5,292 bases of DNA from Actinomycetota bacterium (lineage in GTDB: Bacteria; Actinomycetota; Thermoleophilia; Gaiellales; Gaiellaceae), in contig JACDGR010000257.1 in assembly GCA_013821525.1 (NCBI GenBank), positions 1-5,292 on the forward strand, written 5' to 3'. Shown piece after piece: positions 1 to 5,292 of the stretch. Under the pieces are notes generated by a model, which saw only the letters and a list, made by a program, of their open reading frames with translations, searched no databases and had not been told where the DNA came from. Numbering within the stretch: the first letter of the stretch is position 1; each line of letters opens with the position of its first letter. A program made the translations under genes and the position numbers.

Positions 1-25
1 TAGCCAGCGAACGCAATTGAACGAC

Positions 26-55
26 AGGGGCGGCTCGGGAGACCGGGCCGCCCCT
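26..55 (+). terminator. GNRA-capped hairpin before livH; terminator, attenuator or mRNA-stabilising stem
   Basis: Positions 26-34 pair perfectly with 47-55 (9 bp). The pairing continues inwards through a U35-G46 wobble and three G-C pairs (36-38 with 43-45) to a GAGA tetraloop at 39-42, giving a 13-bp stem. It is followed by TATTCTTC-like sequence, U-rich but not a clean U-tract. The stem ends 16 nt before the livH GTG. It could be the intrinsic terminator of an upstream gene, plausibly the solute-binding protein. If so, partial read-through would keep permease and ATPase levels below that of the binding protein. Alternatively it could be a 3'-end stabiliser between cistrons. The structure is seen in the sequence; the role is inferred. 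Positions 1-25 show nothing recognisable. Confidence 0.7.
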
Positions 56-71
56 ATTCTTCGCTCACCCC

Positions 72-995
72 GTGGATCAATTCATCCAGCTCAGCATCGA
101 CGCCCTGACGCTCGGGAGCGTTTACGCCCTGATCGCGCTCGGCTACACGCTGGTCTACGGCGTTCTGAAGCTCCTCAACTTCGCGCACGGCGACGTGTTC
201 ATGGTCGGCTCGTTCATCGGCTTCGGGGTGCTGCAGGTGCTCGGCGGCGTCAGCGATCCGATCGTCCCGATCTGGCTCTTGCTCGTGCTCATCACCGCCG
301 CGGCCATGGCGGGCTGCGCAGCGCTCGGCGTCGTCATCGAGCGCTTTGCCTACCGGCCCTTGCGCGACGCGCCGCGTATCGCGCCGCTGATCAGCGCGCT
401 CGGCGTCTCCTTCTTCCTCGCGAACTCGATGCAACTCCTGTTCGGGGCGACCCCGCGCAACTACGACACGTTCGATCTAGCAAGCGCATCGCTCTACATC
501 AAGGGCTTCAACATCGGCAACGTTCACGTGCCACTGCTGCGCGTGATCATCGTTGTCGCTGCATTCGTGCTGATGATCCTGCTCTGGGTGCTCGTCAACC
601 GCACGCGCACCGGTAAGGCGATGCGCGCCACCTCATTCGACCGTGAGGCCGCCGCGATGATGGGCATCGACATCGACAAGGTGATCGTCTTCACCTTCGT
701 GCTCGGCTCCGCGCTCGCTGGAGCGGCGGGCGTTCTCTTCGCGCTGCGGGTCCCCACAACCGTGTCGATCGGGTTCATCGCCGGTCTGAAGGGGTTCACG
801 GCAGCGGTGATCGGCGGCATCGGCTCGATCCCCGGCGCGATGGCCGGCGGCCTCATCCTCGGCTTCGCGGAGTCGTTCGCGCAGGGCTACATCTCGACCA
901 GGTGGTCGGATCTGATCGTCTTCTCGATCCTGATCGCCTTCATGATCTTCAGGCCGCAAGGGCTCCTCGGCCGGGCAGACATTCGGAAGGTCTGA
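72..995 (+). CDS. livH: Branched-chain amino acid ABC transporter permease LivH
   Basis: This is one of the two integral membrane subunits of a hydrophobic/branched-chain amino acid importer. With LivM it forms the translocation path in the cytoplasmic membrane. The 307-residue length matches the family (about 300). Family hallmarks are visible: LTLGSVYALIALGYTLVYG at residues 12-30, LNFAHGD at 35-41, an EAA-like coupling segment around 192-218 (E192-A-A, G198, then FVLGSALAGAAG), KGFTAAVIGGIGSIPGA at 240-256 and the closing RPQGLLGR at 294-301. About eight hydrophobic helices can be drawn. The GTG start is chosen because an in-frame TGA lies at 18-20 with no other start between, and because the MDQF opening aligns with known LivH N-termini. 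No Shine-Dalgarno sequence precedes it. livM begins 2 nt after the stop. The substrate may be Leu/Ile/Val, or another amino acid, amide or urea, since family members vary. Confidence 0.95.
   Translation: MDQFIQLSIDALTLGSVYALIALGYTLVYGVLKLLNFAHGDVFMVGSFIGFGVLQVLGGVSDPIVPIWLLLVLITAAAMAGCAALGVVIERFAYRPLRDAPRIAPLISALGVSFFLANSMQLLFGATPRNYDTFDLASASLYIKGFNIGNVHVPLLRVIIVVAAFVLMILLWVLVNRTRTGKAMRATSFDREAAAMMGIDIDKVIVFTFVLGSALAGAAGVLFALRVPTTVSIGFIAGLKGFTAAVIGGIGSIPGAMAGGLILGFAESFAQGYISTRWSDLIVFSILIAFMIFRPQGLLGRADIRKV
985..990 (+). promoter_or_regulatory. Ribosome binding site of livM
   Basis: GGAAGG ends 7 nt before the ATG at 998 and lies inside the last codons of livH. It fixes the livM start at 998 rather than at the in-frame GTG at 902, which would overlap livH by about 90 nt. 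Confidence 0.75.
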
Positions 996-997
996 GC

Positions 998-2470
998 ATG
1001 AGCGACTCAACACCCACCGGATCGAGCACGCCCGCCGGCGGCCCCGCGGTCGGCCAGGACGAGTGGGTCGCCCGGCACGCGGCCGCGCGCGTCTTCAAGA
1101 GCGGGCCGCTCGCCTCTGCCGAAGACCGGCTGCGCCAAGTGCCGTGGTGGGCTTGGCTTGTCCTCTTTCTCGCACTGTTCTCGTTGCTGCCGCTTGTCGA
1201 GTCGAGCGGGTACGTGCGCCGCGTCGCGTTCGACACGGTGCTCTACATGCTGCTGGCGCTCGGCTTGAACATCGTCGTCGGGTGGGGTGGCCTGCTCGAC
1301 CTCGGCTACGTCGCCTTCTACGGCGTCGGCGCATACGCGTACGCGATTCTCGACTCGCCGAAGTTCGGCATCCACTTGCCGTCGCTCCTCGTGGTGCCGC
1401 TCGTCGTGATCATCGGCGCGATCGTCGGCCTGCTGCTTGGATTACCGTCCCGGCGGCTGACCGGCGACTACCTCGCGATCGTGACGCTGTTCTTCCTGCA
1501 GCTGTTCCAGACGCTGACGACGAACGGCGACTCGGCGTTCGGTCACAACATCACCGGCGGCCCGAACGGGATCCTGAACGTCGACCCGTTCCACGTACTC
1601 GGCCACGACCTCGCCGTCCAGCACCAGGGCGTGTTCGCGGTCGCGTATCTCTACGTCGCGCTTGGAATCTTCGCGCTCGTCTACATCGCACTGCGGTTCG
1701 TCAATCGCTCGCGCACCGGCCGGGCCTGGCGCTCGCTGCGTGAAGACCCACTCGCGGCCGAGGCGATGGGGATGCCCGTCAGCTGGCTGAAGCTCATGAG
1801 CTTCTCGTTCGGGGCCGCGGTCGCCGCGCTCACCGGTACCGTCTTCGCGGCGCTGAACGCCAGCGTCTTCCCGCTCTCCTTCTACTTCGTGCTCCTGATC
1901 ATCATCTACACGATGGTGATCCTCGGAGGCTCGGGCAGCCAGCCCGGCGTGGTGCTCGGCGCGATCGTCGTCAGTCCCGCGCTCGAACTGCTGCGCGAGC
2001 CGAGCAAGGGCCGCCTGCTCTTCTACATCGTCCTGATCGGCGGCCTGTTGCTCATGTTCCGGTTCTCGAGGAGGCTCGGGCTTGTCGCCGGAGCGACGTT
2101 CGTGCTCGGCCTCGTGCTGCATGTCCTCGCAAGCGCGCACGACCACCGCTGGGTCGCAGGCGAGCATGCCGGCGGCTTCGCCGGCGTCGTCGGGCACTGG
2201 GTCGTCGTGCCCTCGCATCTCGCGAGCTGGATCGCGCCCACGACCTACATCGGCCTGATCGCGGCCGTGCTCCTGCTCACCCTCGTCAGCGGCTGGCTGC
2301 GACTCGTCCTGCTCGTGCCGACGCTGTATCTCGCGGCGTTCGTGTGGGAGAACGTGATGCTCGCGAAGCCCGAGCCCGCGCGCTACATCATTCTCGGGCT
2401 GATCCTGATCTCGCTGATGGTGCTGCGCCCGAACGGCCTGCTCGGCGAGCGGAGGGTCGAGATTGTCTAG
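998..2470 (+). CDS. livM: Branched-chain amino acid ABC transporter permease LivM, with extended C-terminal membrane region
   Basis: This is the second permease subunit, partner of LivH. The protein is 490 residues, longer than typical LivM (E. coli LivM is about 425). Residues 1-45 are a hydrophilic Ser/Thr/Pro/Gly-rich tail before the first helix (about 50-66). The core is typical: LNIVVGWGGLLDLGYVAFYGVGAY (about 90-113), LTGDYLAIVTL (154-164), ITGGPNG (185-191), a cytoplasmic coupling segment NRSRTGRAWRSLREDPLAAEAMG (236-258), and ILGGSGSQPGVVLGA (308-322). The usual final helix seems to occur at 339-354, but its expected Arg-Pro-Gln-Gly-Leu ending is missing. About 100 further residues (roughly 356-459) add three or four hydrophobic segments and six histidines. 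A last helix then ends in the expected LRPNGLLGERRVE (476-488). The frame is intact throughout. The ATG follows a good Shine-Dalgarno; the stop overlaps livG by 8 nt. Confidence 0.94.
   Translation: MSDSTPTGSSTPAGGPAVGQDEWVARHAAARVFKSGPLASAEDRLRQVPWWAWLVLFLALFSLLPLVESSGYVRRVAFDTVLYMLLALGLNIVVGWGGLLDLGYVAFYGVGAYAYAILDSPKFGIHLPSLLVVPLVVIIGAIVGLLLGLPSRRLTGDYLAIVTLFFLQLFQTLTTNGDSAFGHNITGGPNGILNVDPFHVLGHDLAVQHQGVFAVAYLYVALGIFALVYIALRFVNRSRTGRAWRSLREDPLAAEAMGMPVSWLKLMSFSFGAAVAALTGTVFAALNASVFPLSFYFVLLIIIYTMVILGGSGSQPGVVLGAIVVSPALELLREPSKGRLLFYIVLIGGLLLMFRFSRRLGLVAGATFVLGLVLHVLASAHDHRWVAGEHAGGFAGVVGHWVVVPSHLASWIAPTTYIGLIAAVLLLTLVSGWLRLVLLVPTLYLAAFVWENVMLAKPEPARYIILGLILISLMVLRPNGLLGERRVEIV
2451..2456 (+). 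promoter_or_regulatory. Ribosome binding site of livG (supports a TTG start)
   Basis: GGAGGG, within the last codons of livM, ends 6 nt before the TTG at 2463. This near-ideal spacing is the main reason to place the livG start at this rare codon. Confidence 0.75.
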
Positions 2471-3263
2471 CGCACCCGCACCGCTGCTCGAGCTGCGCGA
2501 GGTCTCGCTCGCCTTCGGCGGCCTGCGCGTCGTCTCGGGCCTCGACCTGCACGTCGACGAGGGCGAGATCGTCAGCGTGATCGGCCCGAACGGAGCGGGA
2601 AAGACGACGCTCTTCAACCTGATCACCGGCATCTATCGACCCGACTCGGGCTCGATCACGCTCGCGGGCGACTCGATCGTCGGCCTGCAGCCACACCAGA
2701 TCAGCCAGCGGGGGATCTCGCGCACGTTCCAGACTCTGCGGCTCTTCCTCAACATGTCGGTGAAGGAGAACGTGATGGCCGCCGCCTACGGCCACACGCG
2801 GGCCGGCGTCTTCCGCTCGATGTTGCGGACGCCCGGCATGCGCCGGGAGGAGCGTGAGATCGAGGCGCTCGCGGAGGAGCGGCTCGCGTTCTTCGGCAAG
2901 CGGCTGATGGGCTATCGCTGGGACCAGCCCGCGTACTCGCTCTCCTACGCGAACAGACGGCGGCTCGAGATCGCGCGTGCGACCGCCACGAATCCGCGCA
3001 TCTTGCTGCTCGACGAGCCGGCAGCCGGGATGAACCCGGCGGAGACGCACGAGATCACCGAGCTGATCGGTGAGTTGCGCACCGCGGGCGGCTACACGAT
3101 CCTCGTGATCGAGCACGACATGCACGTCGTCGAAGGCATCTCGGATCGCGTCGTCGCGCTCGATCACGGCGTCAAGCTCGCGGAGGGGTCGTTCGAGTCG
3201 GTCGCAACGAACGCGCAGGTGATCGAGGCCTACCTCGGGCTCCAGACGGCGGCGACGAAGTGA
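2463..3263 (+). CDS. livG: Branched-chain amino acid ABC transporter ATP-binding protein LivG
   Basis: This is a cytoplasmic ATPase that pairs with LivF and drives LivHM. At 266 residues it is normal for LivG (about 255). Visible motifs: Walker A GPNGAGKTT (41-49), Q-loop Q90 in SRTFQ, Walker B LLLDEP with D184 and catalytic E185, a LivG-type D-loop region AAGMNP (187-192), and switch histidine H218 in VIEHDM. The long helical segment at about 110-150 between Q-loop and signature is typical of LivG. The signature motif is unusual: residues 160-166 read LSYANRR, where ABC proteins normally have LSGGQ and LivG proteins LSYGxQ, so a conserved glycine is replaced by alanine. I recall similar LSYANRR forms in other LivG-like proteins, so it may mark a subfamily rather than damage. 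The start is TTG, overlapping livM by 8 nt; livF follows with a 4-nt overlap. Confidence 0.95.
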   Translation: MSSAPAPLLELREVSLAFGGLRVVSGLDLHVDEGEIVSVIGPNGAGKTTLFNLITGIYRPDSGSITLAGDSIVGLQPHQISQRGISRTFQTLRLFLNMSVKENVMAAAYGHTRAGVFRSMLRTPGMRREEREIEALAEERLAFFGKRLMGYRWDQPAYSLSYANRRRLEIARATATNPRILLLDEPAAGMNPAETHEITELIGELRTAGGYTILVIEHDMHVVEGISDRVVALDHGVKLAEGSFESVATNAQVIEAYLGLQTAATK

Positions 3264-3985
3264 GCGAGCCTGCCACGCAGGCGCCGCTGCTCGAGCTGGA
3301 TGCCGTCGACACGTACTACGGCCAGATCCACATCCTGCAGAGCCTCTCGCTGAGCATCCGCGCGGGCGAGCTCGTGTGCCTGCTCGGCGGGAACGCGTCG
3401 GGGAAGTCGACCACGCTGAAGACGATCCTCGGCATCGTGCGTCCGCGCAATGGCGCGGTGCGCATCGACGGGGAGGATGTGACGAAGCGTGCGACGAGCT
3501 ATCGGATCGGGCGCGGACTCGCCATCGTCCCGGAGAACCGTCGCCTGTTCGCGCCGATGACCGTGCTCGAGAACCTCGAGATGGGCGCATACCTTCGCGG
3601 CGGACCGTCGAAGGAGGACTTCGCACGGGTCTACGACCTCTTCCCGCTCCTGCACGACCGTCGCTCCCAGCTCGCAGGCACGCTCTCAGGCGGCGAGCAG
3701 CAAATGGTCGCGATGGGACGTGCGCTGATGTCGCGGCCGAAGCTGCTCCTGATGGACGAACCGTCGATGGGACTCGCGCCGATCCTCGTCGAGCGCAACT
3801 TCGAGATCATCAAGCAGGTGCACGAGTCGGGTGTTGCGATGCTGATCGTCGAGCAGAACGCGAACGTCTCGCTCTCGATTGCCGATCGCGGCTACGTGCT
3901 CTCGACCGGCCGGCTCGTCCTCGAAGGGCCGGCCGCCGACCTGCGCGAGAACGAAGAGCTGAGGAAGGCCTACCTTGGCCGTTAG
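3260..3985 (+). CDS. livF: Branched-chain amino acid ABC transporter ATP-binding protein LivF
   Basis: This is the second cytoplasmic ATPase of the importer, 241 residues (family about 235-240). Motifs: Walker A GGNASGKST (43-51), which fits GxxxxGKS but differs from the usual GxNGAGKTT; VPENRRLF at 90-97, where the Q-loop glutamine is replaced by E92, as is usual for LivF; signature LSGGEQQ (142-148), intact; Walker B LLLMDEPS with D166 and E167; MGLAP (170-174); and VEQNA (197-201), where Q199 stands where most ABC ATPases have the switch histidine, a known LivF trait. The C-terminal RKAYLG (235-240) is also typical. The GTG start overlaps the livG stop as GTGA. Upstream there is only weak purine-rich sequence, so translation is probably coupled to livG. 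The aminotransferase-fold gene begins 11 nt before the end of this one. Confidence 0.95.
   Translation: MSEPATQAPLLELDAVDTYYGQIHILQSLSLSIRAGELVCLLGGNASGKSTTLKTILGIVRPRNGAVRIDGEDVTKRATSYRIGRGLAIVPENRRLFAPMTVLENLEMGAYLRGGPSKEDFARVYDLFPLLHDRRSQLAGTLSGGEQQMVAMGRALMSRPKLLLMDEPSMGLAPILVERNFEIIKQVHESGVAMLIVEQNANVSLSIADRGYVLSTGRLVLEGPAADLRENEELRKAYLGR
3961..3968 (+). promoter_or_regulatory. Ribosome binding site of the class V aminotransferase-fold gene
   Basis: GAGGAAGG, inside the last codons of livF, ends 6 nt before the TTG at 3975. No ATG or GTG occurs in frame near the expected N-terminus, so this site supports the TTG start and coupling to livF translation. Confidence 0.7.
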
Positions 3986-5108
3986 CGCGGGGCAGACCTC
4001 GGTCGCCAACTGCCGAGGTCGTTTCCCGATCTTCGAGCGGCTGACCTACATCAACTCGTGCTCGCAGGGCGCGCTCTCGGACTCGGTGCGCGCCGCCTAC
4101 GACGACTATCTCACCGGCTGGGACGAGCGCGGTGCGCCGTGGGACTACTGGGTCGAGCGCTCCGAGACCGCGCGGGCAACCTTCGCGCGGCTCGTCAACG
4201 CCCAGGCCGACGACGTGGCCGTCACGACGTCGCTCTCGGCGGGAGTGAGCGCGTTCGCGAGCGCGCTCGACTTCACCGAACGTCCGAAAGTCGTGATCAG
4301 CGGCTACGAGTTCCCGACGATCGGCCAGATCTGGCATGCGCAGCAGCTGCGCGGAGCCGAGGTGCACGTCGTGGCGCCGGAGCGTGTGGCGGAGGCGATC
4401 GACGAGCGCACGGCGATGGTCTCGATCACGGGCGTCTGCTACCGCAACGGCGCGCGGCTGCCGGTCGAGGAGATTGCAGGGGTCGCGCGCGAGCGGGGGG
4501 CGCTCGTTCTGCTCGACGCGTACCAGGCGATCGGCACCTACCCACTGGACGTCACGGAACTCGGCGTCGACGCGCTTGCAGCCGGTGTCCTCAAGTACCT
4601 GCTCGGCTCTGCGGGGCTCGCGTTCATGTGGGTGCGCCCCGGCCTCTCCCAGGAGCTCGTCCCGACGGAGACCGGCTGGTTCGCGGATCGCGACATTTTC
4701 GAGATGGATCACACCCGCTACGCGCCATCGCCCACGGCGCGGCGGTTCCAGTCGGGCACACCGCCGATCCCGTCCCTCTACGCCGGGATCGCCGGCATGG
4801 AGCTGATGATGGAGATCGGGGTCGCGGAGACGCGCGAGCACGTAACGGCGCTGAACGAATCGCTGGTCGCGGGCATCGACGAGCTCGGCGGGTCGCTGGT
4901 CACCCCGCGTGACCCGGAGCGGCGCGGCGCCCTCGTCTGCATCGCCTCGACCGATGCGCCCGAGCTCGTCCGGCTCCTCGGCGAGGAGGGGGTCGTCACC
5001 TCGGATCGCGACGGCAACCTGCGCATCTCGGCGCACGCCTACAACACCTCGGACGACATCGAAGCCGTCCTCGCCGCACTCGCCCGCCACCGGACGCTCC
5101 TGGCCTGA
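3975..5108 (+). CDS. Class V aminotransferase-fold PLP-dependent enzyme, substrate unknown
   Basis: This 377-residue protein is a fold-type I PLP enzyme of the class V group (cysteine desulfurase/selenocysteine lyase, kynureninase and isopenicillin N epimerase relatives). Visible landmarks: N-terminal YINSCSQGALS (25-35), substrate-end residues matching YLNxAxxGPL; TTSLSAGVSAF (84-94), the cofactor phosphate-binding turn; VCYRNGARLPVEEI (154-167); D181 in DAYQAIG, expected to contact the pyridine nitrogen, with Q184; and K207 in GVLKYLLGSAG as the predicted Schiff-base lysine. RRFQSGTPP (256-264) and LRISAHAYNT (349-358) follow, with R350 a likely carboxylate-binding arginine. The KYL after the lysine and the YRNG motif lean towards kynureninase, but DxxQ leans towards the desulfurase branch. 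I see no persuasive desulfurase catalytic-cysteine loop. Overlap with livF suggests it acts on the imported substrate. Cytoplasmic; no signal peptide. The fold is certain, the reaction is not. Confidence 0.88.
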   Translation: MAVSAGQTSVANCRGRFPIFERLTYINSCSQGALSDSVRAAYDDYLTGWDERGAPWDYWVERSETARATFARLVNAQADDVAVTTSLSAGVSAFASALDFTERPKVVISGYEFPTIGQIWHAQQLRGAEVHVVAPERVAEAIDERTAMVSITGVCYRNGARLPVEEIAGVARERGALVLLDAYQAIGTYPLDVTELGVDALAAGVLKYLLGSAGLAFMWVRPGLSQELVPTETGWFADRDIFEMDHTRYAPSPTARRFQSGTPPIPSLYAGIAGMELMMEIGVAETREHVTALNESLVAGIDELGGSLVTPRDPERRGALVCIASTDAPELVRLLGEEGVVTSDRDGNLRISAHAYNTSDDIEAVLAALARHRTLLA

Positions 5109-5138
5109 GCTCCCGCACCCCCTCCCTGTCTCGAACGG

Positions 5139-5224
5139 ACATGTTCCGGGGTCTGTCCCCGGGACGTGTCTCGTTCCGCCGTGTCTCGGGGACAGGCCCC
5201 AGGACACGTCGCCTTGGAACATGT
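5139..5224. repeat. Nested inverted-repeat element downstream of the operon
   Basis: The outer arms 5139-5147 and 5216-5224 pair perfectly (9 bp). Directly inside, 5148-5165 pairs with 5183-5200 as an 18-bp stem with two G-U wobbles, leaving a 15-nt bulge (5201-5215) on the right side only. An alternative 8-bp pairing, 5163-5170 with 5203-5210, excludes part of that stem. It would leave two small GGGG/CCCC hairpins (5148-5160 and 5188-5200). No U-tract follows on either strand, so it is not a textbook intrinsic terminator. It begins 30 nt after the last stop codon and may still end the transcript or protect its 3' end. The GGGACA/TGTCCC composition resembles dispersed intergenic palindromes (REP-like) of high-GC bacteria; this assignment is inference. 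Outside it, 5109-5138 and 5225-5292 show no gene or clear promoter. Confidence 0.75.
5165..5188 (+). repeat. 9-bp tandem direct repeat, 15-bp period
   Basis: CGTGTCTCG occurs at 5165-5173 and again at 5180-5188, inside the apical half of the downstream dyad. The 15-bp period equals the length of the unpaired bulge on the opposite arm (5201-5215), suggesting that the element grew or shifted by a 15-bp step. The repeat itself is exact; the history is inference. Confidence 0.6.
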
Positions 5225-5292
5225 TGGCGCAGGCCGATCTTCGGCAGCTCCCCTGAGATCTGCCGTGGGTGTAGGCGCCGGTTTGGGCCGCC

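Noticed and set aside
56..71. Promoter for livH between the hairpin and the start codon
   Set aside because: Sixteen C-rich bases cannot hold -35 and -10 elements, and none is visible across the hairpin.
902..997. In-frame GTG at 902 as a longer livM start
   Set aside because: It would overlap livH by about 90 nt and add a leader with no resemblance to LivM. The ATG at 998 has a well-spaced GGAAGG.
2481..3298. Identical 15-nt stretch near the starts of livG (2481-2495) and livF (3284-3298)
   Set aside because: Both encode the same PLLEL segment of two paralogous ATPases with the same codon preference. This is paralogy, not a mobile or regulatory repeat.
1442..3626. Two overlapping long minus-strand open frames (1442-2632 and 2388-3626)
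   Set aside because: Both are antisense shadows of livM, livG and livF, with low-complexity charged translations and no family motifs.
3810..5222. Long open frame on the minus strand, 470 codons, antisense to livF and the aminotransferase-fold gene
   Set aside because: It is Arg/Asp/Glu/Gly-rich with no recognisable domain and mirrors a strongly conserved + strand gene. Such antisense frames arise from the GC-rich codon pattern. It would also start inside the downstream dyad.
5233..5265. Small hairpins after the dyad (5233-5237 with 5241-5245; 5242-5247 with 5260-5265)
   Set aside because: The stems are only 5-6 bp, compete with each other and have no U-tract. They are expected by chance at this base composition.
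5225..5292. Possible start or end of another gene at the right edge
   Set aside because: Only 68 nt are present, with no start codon plus ribosome binding site and no recognisable peptide on either strand.

Overview
The window is GC-rich and gene-dense, with every supported gene on the + strand. It carries most of a branched-chain amino acid type (HAAT/Liv family) ABC importer operon followed by a PLP-dependent enzyme gene. Strong G/C bias at third codon positions, GTG and TTG starts, overlapping genes and GGGACA/TGTCCC-type dyads after the operon suggest a high-GC soil-type bacterium. An actinobacterium, perhaps of the Thermoleophilia type, is my impression rather than a proof.

Layout. Positions 1-71 hold no gene, only a strong GNRA-capped hairpin (26-55) with a short, imperfect U-rich tail, directly before livH. 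livH (72-995) and livM (998-2470) encode the two membrane permeases. livG (2463-3263) and livF (3260-3985) encode the two ATPases. A class V aminotransferase-fold enzyme (3975-5108) starts inside the end of livF. The gene junctions are +2 nt, -8 nt, -4 nt and -11 nt, so the five genes almost certainly form one translationally coupled transcript. The rest (5109-5292) is non-coding and dominated by a nested inverted-repeat element at 5139-5224.

How the genes work together. LivH and LivM should form the transmembrane heterodimer, and LivG and LivF the cytoplasmic ATPase heterodimer. A periplasmic or lipid-anchored solute-binding protein is required but is not encoded here; it probably lies just upstream of position 1, ending before the 26-55 hairpin. 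The aminotransferase-fold enzyme probably acts on the imported amino acid or a related compound, but its substrate cannot be read from the sequence.

Most of the window is ordinary transporter sequence. The points that deserve a second look are an extra ~100-residue membrane segment with a histidine cluster in LivM, a degenerate signature motif in LivG that makes the two predicted ATP sites unequal, the hairpin before livH, the coupled PLP enzyme, and the downstream dyad with two mutually exclusive folds. I found no evidence for a wholly new system.
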